64,000 bases of DNA from Jiangella anatolica (GTDB lineage: Bacteria > Actinomycetota > Actinomycetes > Jiangellales > Jiangellaceae): assembly GCF_003236295.1 (NCBI RefSeq), contig NZ_POTW01000008.1:1-64000 (forward strand), read 5' to 3'. The position numbers and the translations under genes were made by a program. Shown piece by piece: positions 34,281 through 42,937 of the stretch (within the stretch, counting starts at the first letter, position 1; each line of letters opens with the position of its first letter). The notes below the pieces were generated by a model. It ran no database searches, was not told where the DNA came from, and saw only the letters and a program-made list of their open reading frames with translations.

Positions 34281-34901
34281 TCACGGCGGCTGGACGCCGT
34301 AGGCCGCCAGGAAGACGCGGACGCCCTCGTCGGCGTGGCGCTCGATCTCCGCGGCCGGCGGGGGAGTGTCGTCGCCGGTGAGCATGGCGTGGTTCAGCGG
34401 CACCGACATCACCAGCCAGTTGAAGTGCGCCGCCGCCAGCTCCGGATCGGCGACGGCGAGCAGGCCGCGCTCGCTCAGTCCGCGGAACGCCGCCGCGAGG
34501 TCCGCGATCGTCCGGGCCGGACCGCGCTCGGCGAACAGCCGGCCCAGCTCGGGGAAGCGGCCGGCCTCGCCGATGACCAGCCGGCGCAGCTGCAGCAGCC
34601 GCGGCCGCATCACCATCGTGAGCTGCCGGCGGGCGAGGTCGCGCAGGTCGGCCGCGACGTCACCGGTGTCGCGCAGCGCGGCGACCTCGGCGTGCACCGG
34701 CTCGGCCGCCTCGTCGACGGTGCGCGTGACGATCTCGGTGAACAGCGCCTGCTTGTCGCCGAAGTGCGCGTAGACGGTCGGCTTGGAGACCGCGGCGGTT
34801 GCGGCGATGCGGTCGATGGTCGTTCCCGCGTAGCCATCGGTCAGGAACACCTCGGTGGCCGCGTCGAGGATCGCCTGATGCTTGCGGTCGGTCCGGCTCA
34901 T
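34281..34901 (-). CDS. TetR/AcrR-family transcriptional regulator
   Basis: A 206-residue repressor. The N-terminal HTH (about 5-52) reads HQAILDAATEVFLTDGYAGTTIDRIAATAAVSKPTVYAHFGDKQALF, a textbook TetR signature. The C-terminal ligand domain (TetR_C, ~80-200) has RLLQLRRLVIGEAGRFPELGRLFAERGP, as in AefR/AcrR-like members. It is divergent from a reductase gene with only 42 bp between the starts, so a shared operator there is likely; a TTTAC...GTTTGG stretch at 34911-34931 is the obvious candidate but is not a clean palindrome. Confidence 0.9.
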   Translation of the reverse strand: MSRTDRKHQAILDAATEVFLTDGYAGTTIDRIAATAAVSKPTVYAHFGDKQALFTEIVTRTVDEAAEPVHAEVAALRDTGDVAADLRDLARRQLTMVMRPRLLQLRRLVIGEAGRFPELGRLFAERGPARTIADLAAAFRGLSERGLLAVADPELAAAHFNWLVMSVPLNHAMLTGDDTPPPAAEIERHADEGVRVFLAAYGVQPP

Positions 34902-34943
34902 GTGCGTAGACTTTACTACACCGTTTGGTTTAGGAGGCGCCTC

Positions 34944-35531
34944 ATGGGCCGGATCATCGTCATCGAGAACGTCAGCCTGGACGGCGTCATGCAGGCGCCG
35001 GGCGGGGCGGACGAGGACACCCGCGGCGGCTTCGCGCACGGCGGCTGGGCCGGGCCCTACGCCGACGAGGTCGCGATGCGGGAGATGGGCGAGGGGATGG
35101 CGCAGGGCGAACAGGGCGGCCCCTTGCTGTTCGGCCGGGTCACCTACCAGCAGTTCGAGGGGTTCTGGCCGAAGCAGACCGACGGCAACCCGTTCACGCC
35201 AGTGCTGAACGCCGCCACCAAGTACGTCGTGTCCACCACGCTGACCGAGCCGCTGACCTGGGAGAACTCCGTGCTCCTCGGCCCGGGCGAGCTGGCCGGC
35301 CTCAAGGACCGCGAGTCCCGGGACATCGGCGTGCTCGGCAGCGGTGAGCTGGTCCAGACGCTGCTCCGCCTCGACCTGGTCGACCAGCTCGTGCTGTCGA
35401 TCCACCCGCTCGTCCTCGGCGACGGCGCCCGCCTCTTCCGCGACGGAGCGCAGCTCGCGCCGTTCCGGCTGGCCAAGTCCGTCCCGACGACGACCGGCGT
35501 GATCATCGCGACGTACGACCGGGTCAGGTGA
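34944..35531 (+). CDS. Dihydrofolate reductase-family (RibD C-terminal-like) oxidoreductase
   Basis: A 195-residue Rossmann-like reductase of the RibD_C/YwjB type. It shows RIIVIENVSLDGVMQAPGG at the N-terminus, LLFGRVTYQQFEGFWP, KYVVSTTLTEPLTWENSVLL and DIGVLGSGELVQTLLRLDLVDQLVLSIHPLVLGDG, all typical. These proteins bind NADPH; many are uncharacterised and not true DHFR. AGGAGG lies 6 nt before ATG 34944. It is presumably the target of the divergent TetR protein. Its end overlaps the kynureninase gene's end by 8 bp on opposite strands. Confidence 0.87.
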   Translation: MGRIIVIENVSLDGVMQAPGGADEDTRGGFAHGGWAGPYADEVAMREMGEGMAQGEQGGPLLFGRVTYQQFEGFWPKQTDGNPFTPVLNAATKYVVSTTLTEPLTWENSVLLGPGELAGLKDRESRDIGVLGSGELVQTLLRLDLVDQLVLSIHPLVLGDGARLFRDGAQLAPFRLAKSVPTTTGVIIATYDRVR

Positions 35532-36756
35532 CGGCGGCCCGGGCGACGTGCTCGGGGCGGCGGTGCTCGCCGGTGGCGAGGACGGCGGCCATGTGCTCGA
35601 CCGCGTCGTACACGTCGGCGAAGCGGACGTAGAGCGGCGCGAGGCCGAACCGGGCCAGGTCAGGCTCGCGGAAGTCGCCGACGACGCGGCGGGCGATCAG
35701 CGCCTGCACGAACCCGTACGCCTCGTCCAGCCGCAGGCACAGCTGCGAGCCGCGGGCGGCGTGGTCGCGCGGCACCTCGGCCTCGACGCCGTACGGCGCG
35801 AGCCGCTCGTCGGCCAGCGTCAGGAAGAGGTCGGTGAGCGCGAGCGACTTGCGCCGCACGTCGGCGATCGCGACGCCGTCGAACGCGTCCAGCGCGGCGT
35901 CCAGGACCGCCGTGCCGATCACCGGCGTGGTGCCGCTGAGCAGCCGGCGCACGCCGTCGGCCGGGCGGAAGTCGCGCTCCAGCGCGAACGGTGTCGCATG
36001 CCCGAACCAGCCGGTGATCGGCTGGTCGACGACGTCCAGCCAGCGGGGCGCGACGTAGACGAACGCGGGCGCGCCGGGGCCGCCGTTGAGGTACTTGTAG
36101 CCGCAGCCGACGGCCAGGTCGGCGGCCCAGCCGGCGAGGTCGACGGCGACGGCGCCGGCGGAGTGGCACAGGTCCCACAGCATGACGGCGCCGGCGTCGT
36201 GCACCGCGCGGGTGACGGCGGCGCCGCCATGCATGCGCCCGAGCCGGTAGTCGACGTGGCAGAGGGAGACGACGGCGACGTCGTCGTCCAGTACGGCGCT
36301 CAGCGACTGCGACGAGGCGTCCCACCAGCGCACCGTTAGGCCGAGCAGCCGCGCGACCCCGTCGATCACGTAGGAGTCGGTCGGGAAGTTGCCCGGCTCG
36401 GTGAGGATCACCCGCCGGTCCGGCCGCAGCCGCGCGCCCGCCACGAGCAGCTTGAACAGCTGCACGCTGGTGGAGTCGCCGACGGTGACGGTGCCGGGCT
36501 CGGCGCCGAGCAGCGGCTCCAGCTTCGCGCCGACGGTCGCCGGCAGGTCGTACCAGCCGTGCGCGTTCCACGACGTGATGAGGTCGTCGCGCCACTCGGC
36601 GCCGACCAGCCGGCCGGCCCGCTCGGCCACGCCGCGGGGCAGCGGGCCGAGCGAGTTGCCGTCGAGGTAGATCAGCCCGTCCGGCAGGTCGAACCGGTCG
36701 CGCAGGTGCGCCAGCGGGTCGTCGCGGTCCAGTGCCTCGGCGTCGGTGCGCTCCAT
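35524..36756 (-). CDS. kynU: Kynureninase
   Basis: A 410-residue fold-type I PLP enzyme cleaving L-kynurenine to anthranilate and alanine in tryptophan breakdown. It shows IYLDGNSLGPLP at the N-terminus, TEPGNFPTDSYVIDG, DLCHSAGAVAVDL (PLP-binding Asp), and the Schiff-base Lys221 in GCGYKYLNGGPG, followed by GWFGHATPF. Length and motifs agree with bacterial KynU. The other kynurenine-pathway genes (kynA, kynB) are not in the window. TACGCT (36764-36769) ends 7 nt before the ATG on the minus strand, so the message is likely leaderless. Confidence 0.94.
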   Translation of the reverse strand: MERTDAEALDRDDPLAHLRDRFDLPDGLIYLDGNSLGPLPRGVAERAGRLVGAEWRDDLITSWNAHGWYDLPATVGAKLEPLLGAEPGTVTVGDSTSVQLFKLLVAGARLRPDRRVILTEPGNFPTDSYVIDGVARLLGLTVRWWDASSQSLSAVLDDDVAVVSLCHVDYRLGRMHGGAAVTRAVHDAGAVMLWDLCHSAGAVAVDLAGWAADLAVGCGYKYLNGGPGAPAFVYVAPRWLDVVDQPITGWFGHATPFALERDFRPADGVRRLLSGTTPVIGTAVLDAALDAFDGVAIADVRRKSLALTDLFLTLADERLAPYGVEAEVPRDHAARGSQLCLRLDEAYGFVQALIARRVVGDFREPDLARFGLAPLYVRFADVYDAVEHMAAVLATGEHRRPEHVARAAVT

Positions 36757-36777
36757 GACCCGCAGCGTACGACGGGC

Positions 36778-38256
36778 TCAGCCCACCGCCCGCTCCAGCG
36801 CGGTCGCCAGCAGCCCGCTCACCGTGCCGGGCCAGTCGCCGCCGGACGGGTCACCCATGGCACTGAACCCGATCACGACGACGATGTTGCTCACGCGGGC
36901 GATCCCGATGCCGGCGAAGGAGCTCTCCGAGCCCGGGTTCTCCGCGGTCGGCACGCTCTCGACGACCCAGGCCACCGCGTCGTCGGCGCCGTCCACGTCG
37001 ACGGCGACCGGCTCGCCCACCGTCTGCTCGCGGAACTCGCCCACCTCTCCGCACACCTCCGGCAGCGTGGTGTGCGCGGCGACGTAGCTGAACGCCGACT
37101 CGCCGTCCGGCATCAACGCCACCCGCTCGACGATGCTGGCGTCGAGATCGTGGTTGTAGCCGAGCGCGACGGCGGTGATCGCGCCGGAGTCGATCGGGTT
37201 CTGCAGACACGGTGTCCAGACCGCGTCCGGGTCCAGCTCCGGCTGGCGCACGAACCCGGTGGCGGTGCCGACCGCGGCGACATCGTCGTCGGTCAGGAAC
37301 GGGTCCTCGGCGAGCTCGAGCAGTTCCTCCGCCGGTGTCGTCGGGTCGGCCGGCTCGGTCGGCTCGCCGCCCGGGACGGTGCCCGGATCGTTCGTCGACT
37401 CGCCGGTCGGCCCTTCGGTCGTCTCCTCCGGGTTGGGTCCGGCATCGCGCAGCACCGGGTCGGTGACGCAGGACGTGGCGAACAGCGCGTCGCACATCCG
37501 CCGCGCGGCGGTCACGGGCACCTCGATGTCGGCGTCCGGGCCGTCGGGCTGTGGCTCGGTGCGGACGGTGAGGCTGACGACGTCCTGGTAGCGGACCAGC
37601 GCCGCCGTGACGGCGGAGCCTTCGTCGGTGTCCGGGTCGGGGTAGTAGCGGACCAGCCAGCCCTCGTCGCCCACGCCGTCGATGAGGAGGTCGTCGGTGA
37701 CGAACGGCGCGTCGCCGTCGTCGTCGCCGCGGGCGGGCAGGCAGGAGCGGATCTCCGCCCACACGCCGGTCACGGACTCGGCGGCCGAGAAGCGGAGGAT
37801 GTCCTGCCGGACGGCGATGTCCCCGGCCTGGTAGGTCACCTCGGCGTGCCCGAGCGGCGACGAGAGCCTCGCCAGCACGTCCGCCGGGTCGCAGTCGACG
37901 GCACTGCGCTGGGTCACCTCGGCCGCCGCCTGTCCGGTCGCGTCGGTGACGTCGCCGGCCGTCAGCAGCGCGGGGCTCAGGTCGTCAGGCGTCGTCGTCG
38001 GGTCCGTCGGCGCCTCGGTCGACCGGCTGGCCGGCGGCGCCGGCTCGGGCGTCGTCGTCAGCGGCGCCGGGTTGACGATCAGTACGCCGGCCGCGACCGC
38101 CGCCACCCCGGCCAGCACGCCGCTGGTGACCTGGTGCCGGGTCCGCTGGGCGGCCCGGGCACGGGCCGCGGCCGGGCCGGGCAGCGCGACGCCGTCGAGG
38201 TCGGCGGACAGGCCGCCGAGCCGCTGCCGCAGCTCGTCGTCGAAGTCGCCCGTCAC
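36778..38256 (-). CDS. Putative membrane anti-sigma factor, copy B
   Basis: A 492-residue single-span protein. A short cytoplasmic N-terminus (1-42, containing LPGPAAARARAAQRTRHQVT) leads to one membrane helix (~43-62), a Pro/Thr-rich linker, and a large outer domain with several cysteines and repeats of the form GDEGWLVRYY... and AAxTTLPEVC. No zinc anti-sigma (HxxxCxxC) motif is seen. Residues 23-63 align without gaps with copy A. It is co-translated (ATGA overlap) with the ECF sigma gene upstream, the standard arrangement for a sigma/anti-sigma pair. Assignment as anti-sigma factor rests on context. Confidence 0.6.
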   Translation of the reverse strand: MTGDFDDELRQRLGGLSADLDGVALPGPAAARARAAQRTRHQVTSGVLAGVAAVAAGVLIVNPAPLTTTPEPAPPASRSTEAPTDPTTTPDDLSPALLTAGDVTDATGQAAAEVTQRSAVDCDPADVLARLSSPLGHAEVTYQAGDIAVRQDILRFSAAESVTGVWAEIRSCLPARGDDDGDAPFVTDDLLIDGVGDEGWLVRYYPDPDTDEGSAVTAALVRYQDVVSLTVRTEPQPDGPDADIEVPVTAARRMCDALFATSCVTDPVLRDAGPNPEETTEGPTGESTNDPGTVPGGEPTEPADPTTPAEELLELAEDPFLTDDDVAAVGTATGFVRQPELDPDAVWTPCLQNPIDSGAITAVALGYNHDLDASIVERVALMPDGESAFSYVAAHTTLPEVCGEVGEFREQTVGEPVAVDVDGADDAVAWVVESVPTAENPGSESSFAGIGIARVSNIVVVIGFSAMGDPSGGDWPGTVSGLLATALERAVG

Positions 38257-38771
38257 GACGCCTCACCTCCCGCCGGTATCCCCGCGGCGTCGCCGGTGTC
38301 GGCGAGCAACTGCGCCAGCGCCGCCCGCCCCCGCGACAGGCGCGCCTTGATCGTCCCGGTCGGCGTGCCGGTCTCGCGCGAGATGTCGTCGACGCTCATC
38401 CCGACCAGGTGGTGCAGGACGATTGCCTGCCGCTGGCTCTCCGGGATCTGCTTGAGCGCGGTGACCAGCGCGACGTGGTCCGGGTCCGGCGACGGCGAGT
38501 GGTCCGGCGCGCCGTGCTTGACCAGCGCTGTCACGCCGTTCTTGGCCTTGCGCCAGCGGCTGGCGGCGATCCGCCAGGCGACCGTGCGGATCCACGCCTC
38601 CGGGCTGCTGGCCTGGCTGACGGTCTTCCAGCGCTGCCAGGCCCGGGCGTACGCCTCCTGCGTGCACTCCTGCGCGTCGGCGAGGTTGCCGGTCATCGCA
38701 TACATCTGGTGCAGCACGCGCCGGTGGGTGGCGTTGTAGAACTCGTCGAAGTCCGTGCTGTTCGCGGCCAT
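38253..38771 (-). CDS. ECF-type RNA polymerase sigma factor, copy B
   Basis: A 172-residue sigma-70 family protein with regions 2 and 4 only. Region 2: DFDEFYNATHRRVLHQMYAMTGNLADAQECTQEAYARAWQRW; region 4: LKQIPESQRQAIVLHHLVGMSVDDISRETGTPTGTIKARLSRGRAAL. The linker holds a basic stretch (RWRKAKNG). It directs polymerase to a regulon unknown here. The GGGGGTG before ATG 38771 is its ribosome binding site. The downstream gene is translationally coupled. It closely resembles the sigma factor of copy A, 1.5 kb upstream. Confidence 0.9.
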   Translation of the reverse strand: MAANSTDFDEFYNATHRRVLHQMYAMTGNLADAQECTQEAYARAWQRWKTVSQASSPEAWIRTVAWRIAASRWRKAKNGVTALVKHGAPDHSPSPDPDHVALVTALKQIPESQRQAIVLHHLVGMSVDDISRETGTPTGTIKARLSRGRAALAQLLADTGDAAGIPAGGEAS

Positions 38772-38776
38772 CGTCG

Positions 38777-40222
38777 TCACCCCCCGATCCGCTGCGCGGC
38801 GTGTTCGACCAGGCCCCGCATCTGTTCGGGGGAGAGCTCGTCGTCGAGCAGCCCGTAGTAGACGACGGTGACGACGTCGCCGCTGACCGCGGCGCCGTAG
38901 AGCCACTCGAGCCCGTCACCGCCCGTCAGCCGCCAGGTGGCGCCGTCGTAGCCGTCGCCGGAGACCGTGCCGGTGTCCTCCACGGCGTCGGTGGACTGGA
39001 CCGGCTGGCCGGCGGCGGCCACCAAGGTGTCGTAGTGGGCCCGCGCGGATGCGGCGTCGGGGAACGTGGCCCGCAGCTGGTCCAGGACGGCACCGCCCGT
39101 CTCCAGCGGGTCGCTGTAGAAGCGCTGCTGCAGCGACGTGGCGCCGTCGGCGAACGGGTCGACCGGCAGGTTGATGAACCCGTAGTCGGTGGGCCCGGCC
39201 GCGTCACCGCCCTCCTGGACATCGCTGCCCTGGGTGAGGGCGGTGAGTCCCGCCTCGGCGAGGTCTTCGATGAAGAGCCAGCCGTCGACGTCGCCGACCG
39301 GCTCGGGGTACACCTGCTCCCGTTCCGGCGTACCCGGGCAGTCCACGTCCGACACGGCGCAGAGCGTGGACACCGCCTCGATGGCATCCTCGGCGCCCGG
39401 CGGGCCGATGTACTCCTGACCGTCCCAGCCGCGGAAGGCGGCGCTGATGAAACCGTCGGCCCGGACGATGCTGGCCGACACGTAGGTGGCGGACTCCTCG
39501 GTGCGCGGCGGGCCGTTCCAGACCATGAGGTAGCCCTCGTCGCCGACCCCGGTGAGCCGCCAGACGTCGGACAGGTAGTAGTCGTCGCCGCTCTGCGCGC
39601 AGTCGGTGATCTCGTCGCGCAGCTGCTCGAGCCGGGCCTCGGCGCCGGTTCCGGCCGGCTCCACCCAGTGGTCGAAGCGTGACTGGACGCTGGTCTCGTA
39701 GGAGACCCCGGCCGCGGTGTCGGCGAAGTCCGGGACACAGGGCAGCCAGGTGTCGTCGGCCGGGACCTCGGCCCAGTCCAGGTCGGCCGGGTTAGGGTCG
39801 AGCAGGAAGTCGATGCCGATGAGCGCGCCGGGCGGGACGGCGAGCGAGCCGGTGCCGTCGTCGCCATTGCCGTCGCCGTTCGCGCCGCCGGGGTCGGGGC
39901 TCTCGCCGTCGCCGGTCGGGTCCGGGGTGGGCACGGCCGGTGGTGTCGACGGGGGTGGTGTCGAGGGGACGGCCGTCGGCGAGTCCGTGCCGGTCGGCGA
40001 CTCGGCCGGCTGCGGCGACGCCACGAAAGCGGGCGGGTTGACCGCGACCACGCCGAGTGCGACGGCCACCACGCCGGCCAGCACGCCGCCCGTGACCTGG
40101 TGCCGGGTCCGCTGGGCGGCCCGGCGCCGTGCGGCGCCCGGACCGGGCAGCGAGATGCCCGCAAGGTCCGATTCGAGCGACGACAAGCGCCGGGAAAGGC
40201 TGTCGTCGTGGCTGTCAGACAC
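38777..40222 (-). CDS. Putative membrane anti-sigma factor, copy A
   Basis: A 481-residue single-span protein: cytoplasmic N-terminus with LPGPGAARRRAAQRTRHQVT (26-44), one helix (~43-62), then a long Pro/Thr/Gly/Asp-rich linker and a ~320-residue outer domain with paired cysteines and WRLTGVGDEGYLMVW / WRLTGGDGLEWLYGA segments that look like an internal duplication. It starts at GTG 40222, overlapping the sigma stop by 8 nt; an in-frame ATG at 40279 lies inside the sigma gene and is unlikely. No ZAS motif. Its role as anti-sigma factor is inferred from coupling and topology. Confidence 0.6.
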   Translation of the reverse strand: MSDSHDDSLSRRLSSLESDLAGISLPGPGAARRRAAQRTRHQVTGGVLAGVVAVALGVVAVNPPAFVASPQPAESPTGTDSPTAVPSTPPPSTPPAVPTPDPTGDGESPDPGGANGDGNGDDGTGSLAVPPGALIGIDFLLDPNPADLDWAEVPADDTWLPCVPDFADTAAGVSYETSVQSRFDHWVEPAGTGAEARLEQLRDEITDCAQSGDDYYLSDVWRLTGVGDEGYLMVWNGPPRTEESATYVSASIVRADGFISAAFRGWDGQEYIGPPGAEDAIEAVSTLCAVSDVDCPGTPEREQVYPEPVGDVDGWLFIEDLAEAGLTALTQGSDVQEGGDAAGPTDYGFINLPVDPFADGATSLQQRFYSDPLETGGAVLDQLRATFPDAASARAHYDTLVAAAGQPVQSTDAVEDTGTVSGDGYDGATWRLTGGDGLEWLYGAAVSGDVVTVVYYGLLDDELSPEQMRGLVEHAAQRIGG

Positions 40223-40697
40223 GGTGGCCTCCGGTGAGAAGGGCGGGGTCGCCGGGGAGAATACGAGCCAGGGTGGCATGCGCCTTCGCGAGACGGTTCT
40301 CGACGGCCGCGACCGACGTTCCGGTCTCGGCCGCGATGTCGGCGACGGACGCGCCGGCGAGCTGCCGGACGACGATCGCGTAGCGCTGCTTCTCGGGCAG
40401 TTGCCGCAGCGCGGCGACGAGCTCGGCGCAGCCGCCGGACGGGGCCGGTCGTGCCGGACGCGCCGGGCGGCGCCGGGGCCGCCGGCGGCCGGACGCCAGC
40501 CGCCACGCGGAGCCGCGCACCCACGCCTCGGCGCTGGTCGCGGCCATGACGGCGGGCCAGTGCTGCCAGGCCCTGGCGTAGGCCTCCTGGGTGCATTCCT
40601 GGGCGGCGGAGAGGTCTCCGGTCAGCGCGTAGAGCTGGTGCAGCACACGCCGGCTGGTGGCGTCGTAGAACGCGTCGAAGTCCGCGGGCTGGCGCAT
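40215..40697 (-). CDS. ECF-type RNA polymerase sigma factor, copy A
   Basis: A 160-residue sigma factor with regions 2 and 4. Region 2 (DFDAFYDATSRRVLHQLYALTGDLSAAQECTQEAYARAWQHW) is nearly identical to copy B, and region 4 reads LRQLPEKQRYAIVVRQLAGASVADIAAETGTSVAAVENRLAKAHATL. The linker is a run of Arg/Pro ([15 protein letters not shown]). GGGGAGG precedes ATG 40697. It heads a four-gene minus-strand run sigma A, anti A, sigma B, anti B. The 193 bp upstream to the divergent DUF6350 gene hold its promoter; I see no obvious autoregulatory -35 AAC motif with confidence. Confidence 0.9.
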   Translation of the reverse strand: MRQPADFDAFYDATSRRVLHQLYALTGDLSAAQECTQEAYARAWQHWPAVMAATSAEAWVRGSAWRLASGRRRPRRRPARPARPAPSGGCAELVAALRQLPEKQRYAIVVRQLAGASVADIAAETGTSVAAVENRLAKAHATLARILPGDPALLTGGHRV

Positions 40698-40890
40698 GCC
40701 TGAACCTCCCCTGTGCCCATCGATTGTCCGCTTACACCCAGGAGGACCCGTGAGTGCGCCCCACGGTTGCACGACCAATTCGGCGATCGGGCGCGTTTCC
40801 TCGTAATCCGCTCTCGGAATACGCAGCTGATCAGCCGTTTGTCGGCGTGGTGCCGCCGAATAGTGTGCCCTTTCCGGTGACGATGGAGGC

Positions 40891-42312
40891 GTGGCCGACC
40901 TGCTGACCCGACCGCTGCTCCGGCGCGATGAGCCGGCGTGGGGGTCGCGGGTCCCGTGGTTGGCGGCGATCCTGGCGACGGCGTGGGCGCTGCTGGCCGG
41001 GTTCGCGCTGTGCGTCCTGCCGGGTGTCGCGATGTGGATCGCCGAGGGCGCGGTCGGCCCGCTCGGCGACCCGCTGCGGATCGGCTCCCGGGTCTGGCTG
41101 ACGGCGCACCGCGCCGGCCTGGAGGTCGGCGACGGGGCGTTCACGCTCGCCCCGCTCGGCCTCACGCTGCTGTTCGTGCTGCTGCTGCACCGGTCCGCCC
41201 GGTGGGCGGCGCACTCGGCCGGCGTGGCGACGACGCGGGGCGCGGCCGCCGTCGTGCTGCCGGCGGTCGTCACGTACGTCGTGGGCGCGGGCCTCATCGC
41301 GTCGCTCTCGGTCAGCCCCGGGGTGGCCGGTGATCCGCTGACGGCGATGCTGTGGGCGGCGCTGTGGTCCGCCGCCGCGGTGACGACCGGGGTGGCGCAC
41401 GAATCCGGGCTGCTGGCCGAATGGTGGTGGCGGGTGCCACCTCTGATGCGCGCGGCACTGGCCGGCGCGGCCGCGGCGGTGGCGGGGCTGGTCGTGGTGG
41501 GTGCGGTGCTGATGGGGGTCAGCCTGGTCATCCACCTCGGCCGGACCGGGGACCTCGCCACCGCCCTGGACGCCGGCCTGCTCGGCACGACGCTGCTGGT
41601 CGCCGGCTGCGCGTTGCTGGTGCCGAACCTGGTGCTGTGGTCGGCGGCGTTCGCGCTCGGCCCCGGCTTCGCGGTCGGGACGGCGACCTCGGTGGCGCCC
41701 GACGGGGTCACGCTCGGCCTGGTGCCCGCGGTGCCGCTGCTCGGCGCGCTGCCGTCCAGCCTGCCCGGCTCGGTCACCTGGCTGGTGGTCGCGGGCCCCG
41801 TGCTCGCCGGCGTGCTGGCCGGGGTGCTGGTGCACCGCCGGCTGGGCCCGGTGCGGGGCGTGTCCGCGGCGGACGTGCCGGAGGACGAGGCCGACGTCGA
41901 CGAGGTGGACGACGAGGAGGAGTCGGCGGCCGTGCCGCTGGCTCAGGCGGCGGGCGTGGCGGCCGGCGCCGGTGCGATCGCGGCGGTCGCGATGGCGGTG
42001 CTGGCGTTGCTGTCCGGCGGCTCGGTGGGTGCGGAACGGATGACGGCGCTCGGCCCGGTCCCGTGGGAGGTCGCGGCGGCGACGTTCGGCCTGGTCACGG
42101 TCCCTGCGGTGGTCGTGGTCCTGGGCCTTCGCCTCCGCCGGCGTGCGGTGGATGCCGCGGACGAGGCAGTGGACGAGGCAGTGGACGAGCCGGTGGACGG
42201 TGCGGCGCATGCGGTGGACGTCGACCCGGCGGACCGGGCAGTAGACACAGCGGAGGGTGAGCCGATCTCCGTAAAAGAAGAGGACCCACCACCTCCGCCG
42301 CCGGAGCGATAG
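40891..42312 (+). CDS. DUF6350 (PerM-like) membrane protein
   Basis: A 473-residue protein with about eight to ten hydrophobic segments (residues ~25-440) followed by a ~75-residue acidic cytoplasmic tail. It has the position of mycobacterial Rv0955 (PerM), directly before purN-purH, a membrane protein needed for cell division under stress. The tail carries tandem VDEA/VDEP/VDGA units encoded by 12-bp repeats (about 42148-42207) and ends in a Pro run. A second acidic loop (DEADVDEVDDEEE) lies near 345. GTG 40891 follows GGAGG. purN begins 19 bp downstream with its own -10-like element. Confidence 0.8.
   Translation: MADLLTRPLLRRDEPAWGSRVPWLAAILATAWALLAGFALCVLPGVAMWIAEGAVGPLGDPLRIGSRVWLTAHRAGLEVGDGAFTLAPLGLTLLFVLLLHRSARWAAHSAGVATTRGAAAVVLPAVVTYVVGAGLIASLSVSPGVAGDPLTAMLWAALWSAAAVTTGVAHESGLLAEWWWRVPPLMRAALAGAAAAVAGLVVVGAVLMGVSLVIHLGRTGDLATALDAGLLGTTLLVAGCALLVPNLVLWSAAFALGPGFAVGTATSVAPDGVTLGLVPAVPLLGALPSSLPGSVTWLVVAGPVLAGVLAGVLVHRRLGPVRGVSAADVPEDEADVDEVDDEEESAAVPLAQAAGVAAGAGAIAAVAMAVLALLSGGSVGAERMTALGPVPWEVAAATFGLVTVPAVVVVLGLRLRRRAVDAADEAVDEAVDEPVDGAAHAVDVDPADRAVDTAEGEPISVKEEDPPPPPPER
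42148..42207 (+). repeat. 12-bp tandem repeats in the PerM-like gene tail
   Basis: Units of GTGGACGAGGCA-type sequence recur in tandem (GTGGACGAGGCA twice, then GTGGACGAGCCG and GTGGACGGTGCG), encoding VDEA-VDEA-VDEP-VDGA, and are preceded by related GAT GCC GCG GAC GAG GCA. They lengthen an acidic, likely disordered cytoplasmic tail. Copy number in such repeats commonly varies between strains. Confidence 0.75.
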
Positions 42313-42331
42313 GCCCAGGTATTGTCGGCGG

Positions 42332-42937
42332 GTGACCTGCCGGATCGTGGTGCTGGTGTCGGGTACCGGCAGCAACCTCGCCGCCCTGCTCGACGCCTGC
42401 GCCGACCCTTCCTACGGCGCCACGGTCGTGGCCGTCGGCGCCGACCGCGACGGGATCCGGGCGCTCGACCTCGCCGCCGACGCCGGTGTGCCGGCGTTCG
42501 TCGAGCGCGTCAAGGACCACCCCGAGCGGACCGACTGGGACCGCGCCCTGGCCGAGCGCACCGCCGAGCACGCACCGGACCTCGTCGTCTCCGCCGGCTT
42601 TCTCAAGTTGGTCGGTCCCGCGTTCCTCAGCCGGTTCGGCGACCGCTACCTCAACACCCACAACGCGCTGCTGCCGTCGTTCCCCGGTATCCACGGTCCC
42701 CGCGACGCGCTCGCCTACGGCGTCAAGATCACCGGCGCCACCCTGTTCTTCGTCGACGAGGGTGTCGACACCGGCCCGATCGTCGCGCAGGTCGCGGTCC
42801 CCGTCCTCGACGACGACACCGAGGACACGCTCACCGAGCGGATCAAGGTCGCCGAGCGCGCCCAGCTGGTCGAGTACATCGGCCGGCTGGCCCGCGAGGG
42901 CTGGACCATCACCGAGAGAAAGGTCACCATCCCGTGA
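42332..42937 (+). CDS. purN: Phosphoribosylglycinamide formyltransferase
   Basis: A 201-residue folate enzyme of purine synthesis, transferring formyl from 10-formyl-THF to GAR. N-terminal [18 protein letters not shown] binds phosphoribosyl; the catalytic Asn and His are in [17 protein letters not shown], and the catalytic Asp in [12 protein letters not shown]. The residue after the catalytic His is Asn where Pro is most common. TATTGT (42320-42325) ends 6 nt before the GTG, so the transcript is likely leaderless. The stop overlaps the purH start (GTGA). Confidence 0.95.
   Translation: MTCRIVVLVSGTGSNLAALLDACADPSYGATVVAVGADRDGIRALDLAADAGVPAFVERVKDHPERTDWDRALAERTAEHAPDLVVSAGFLKLVGPAFLSRFGDRYLNTHNALLPSFPGIHGPRDALAYGVKITGATLFFVDEGVDTGPIVAQVAVPVLDDDTEDTLTERIKVAERAQLVEYIGRLAREGWTITERKVTIP

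Noticed and set aside
42650-42670. Asn after the catalytic His of PurN as a possible inactivating change
   Set aside because: The catalytic Asn, His and Asp are all kept and the rest of the loop is intact; the change is outside the catalytic set.
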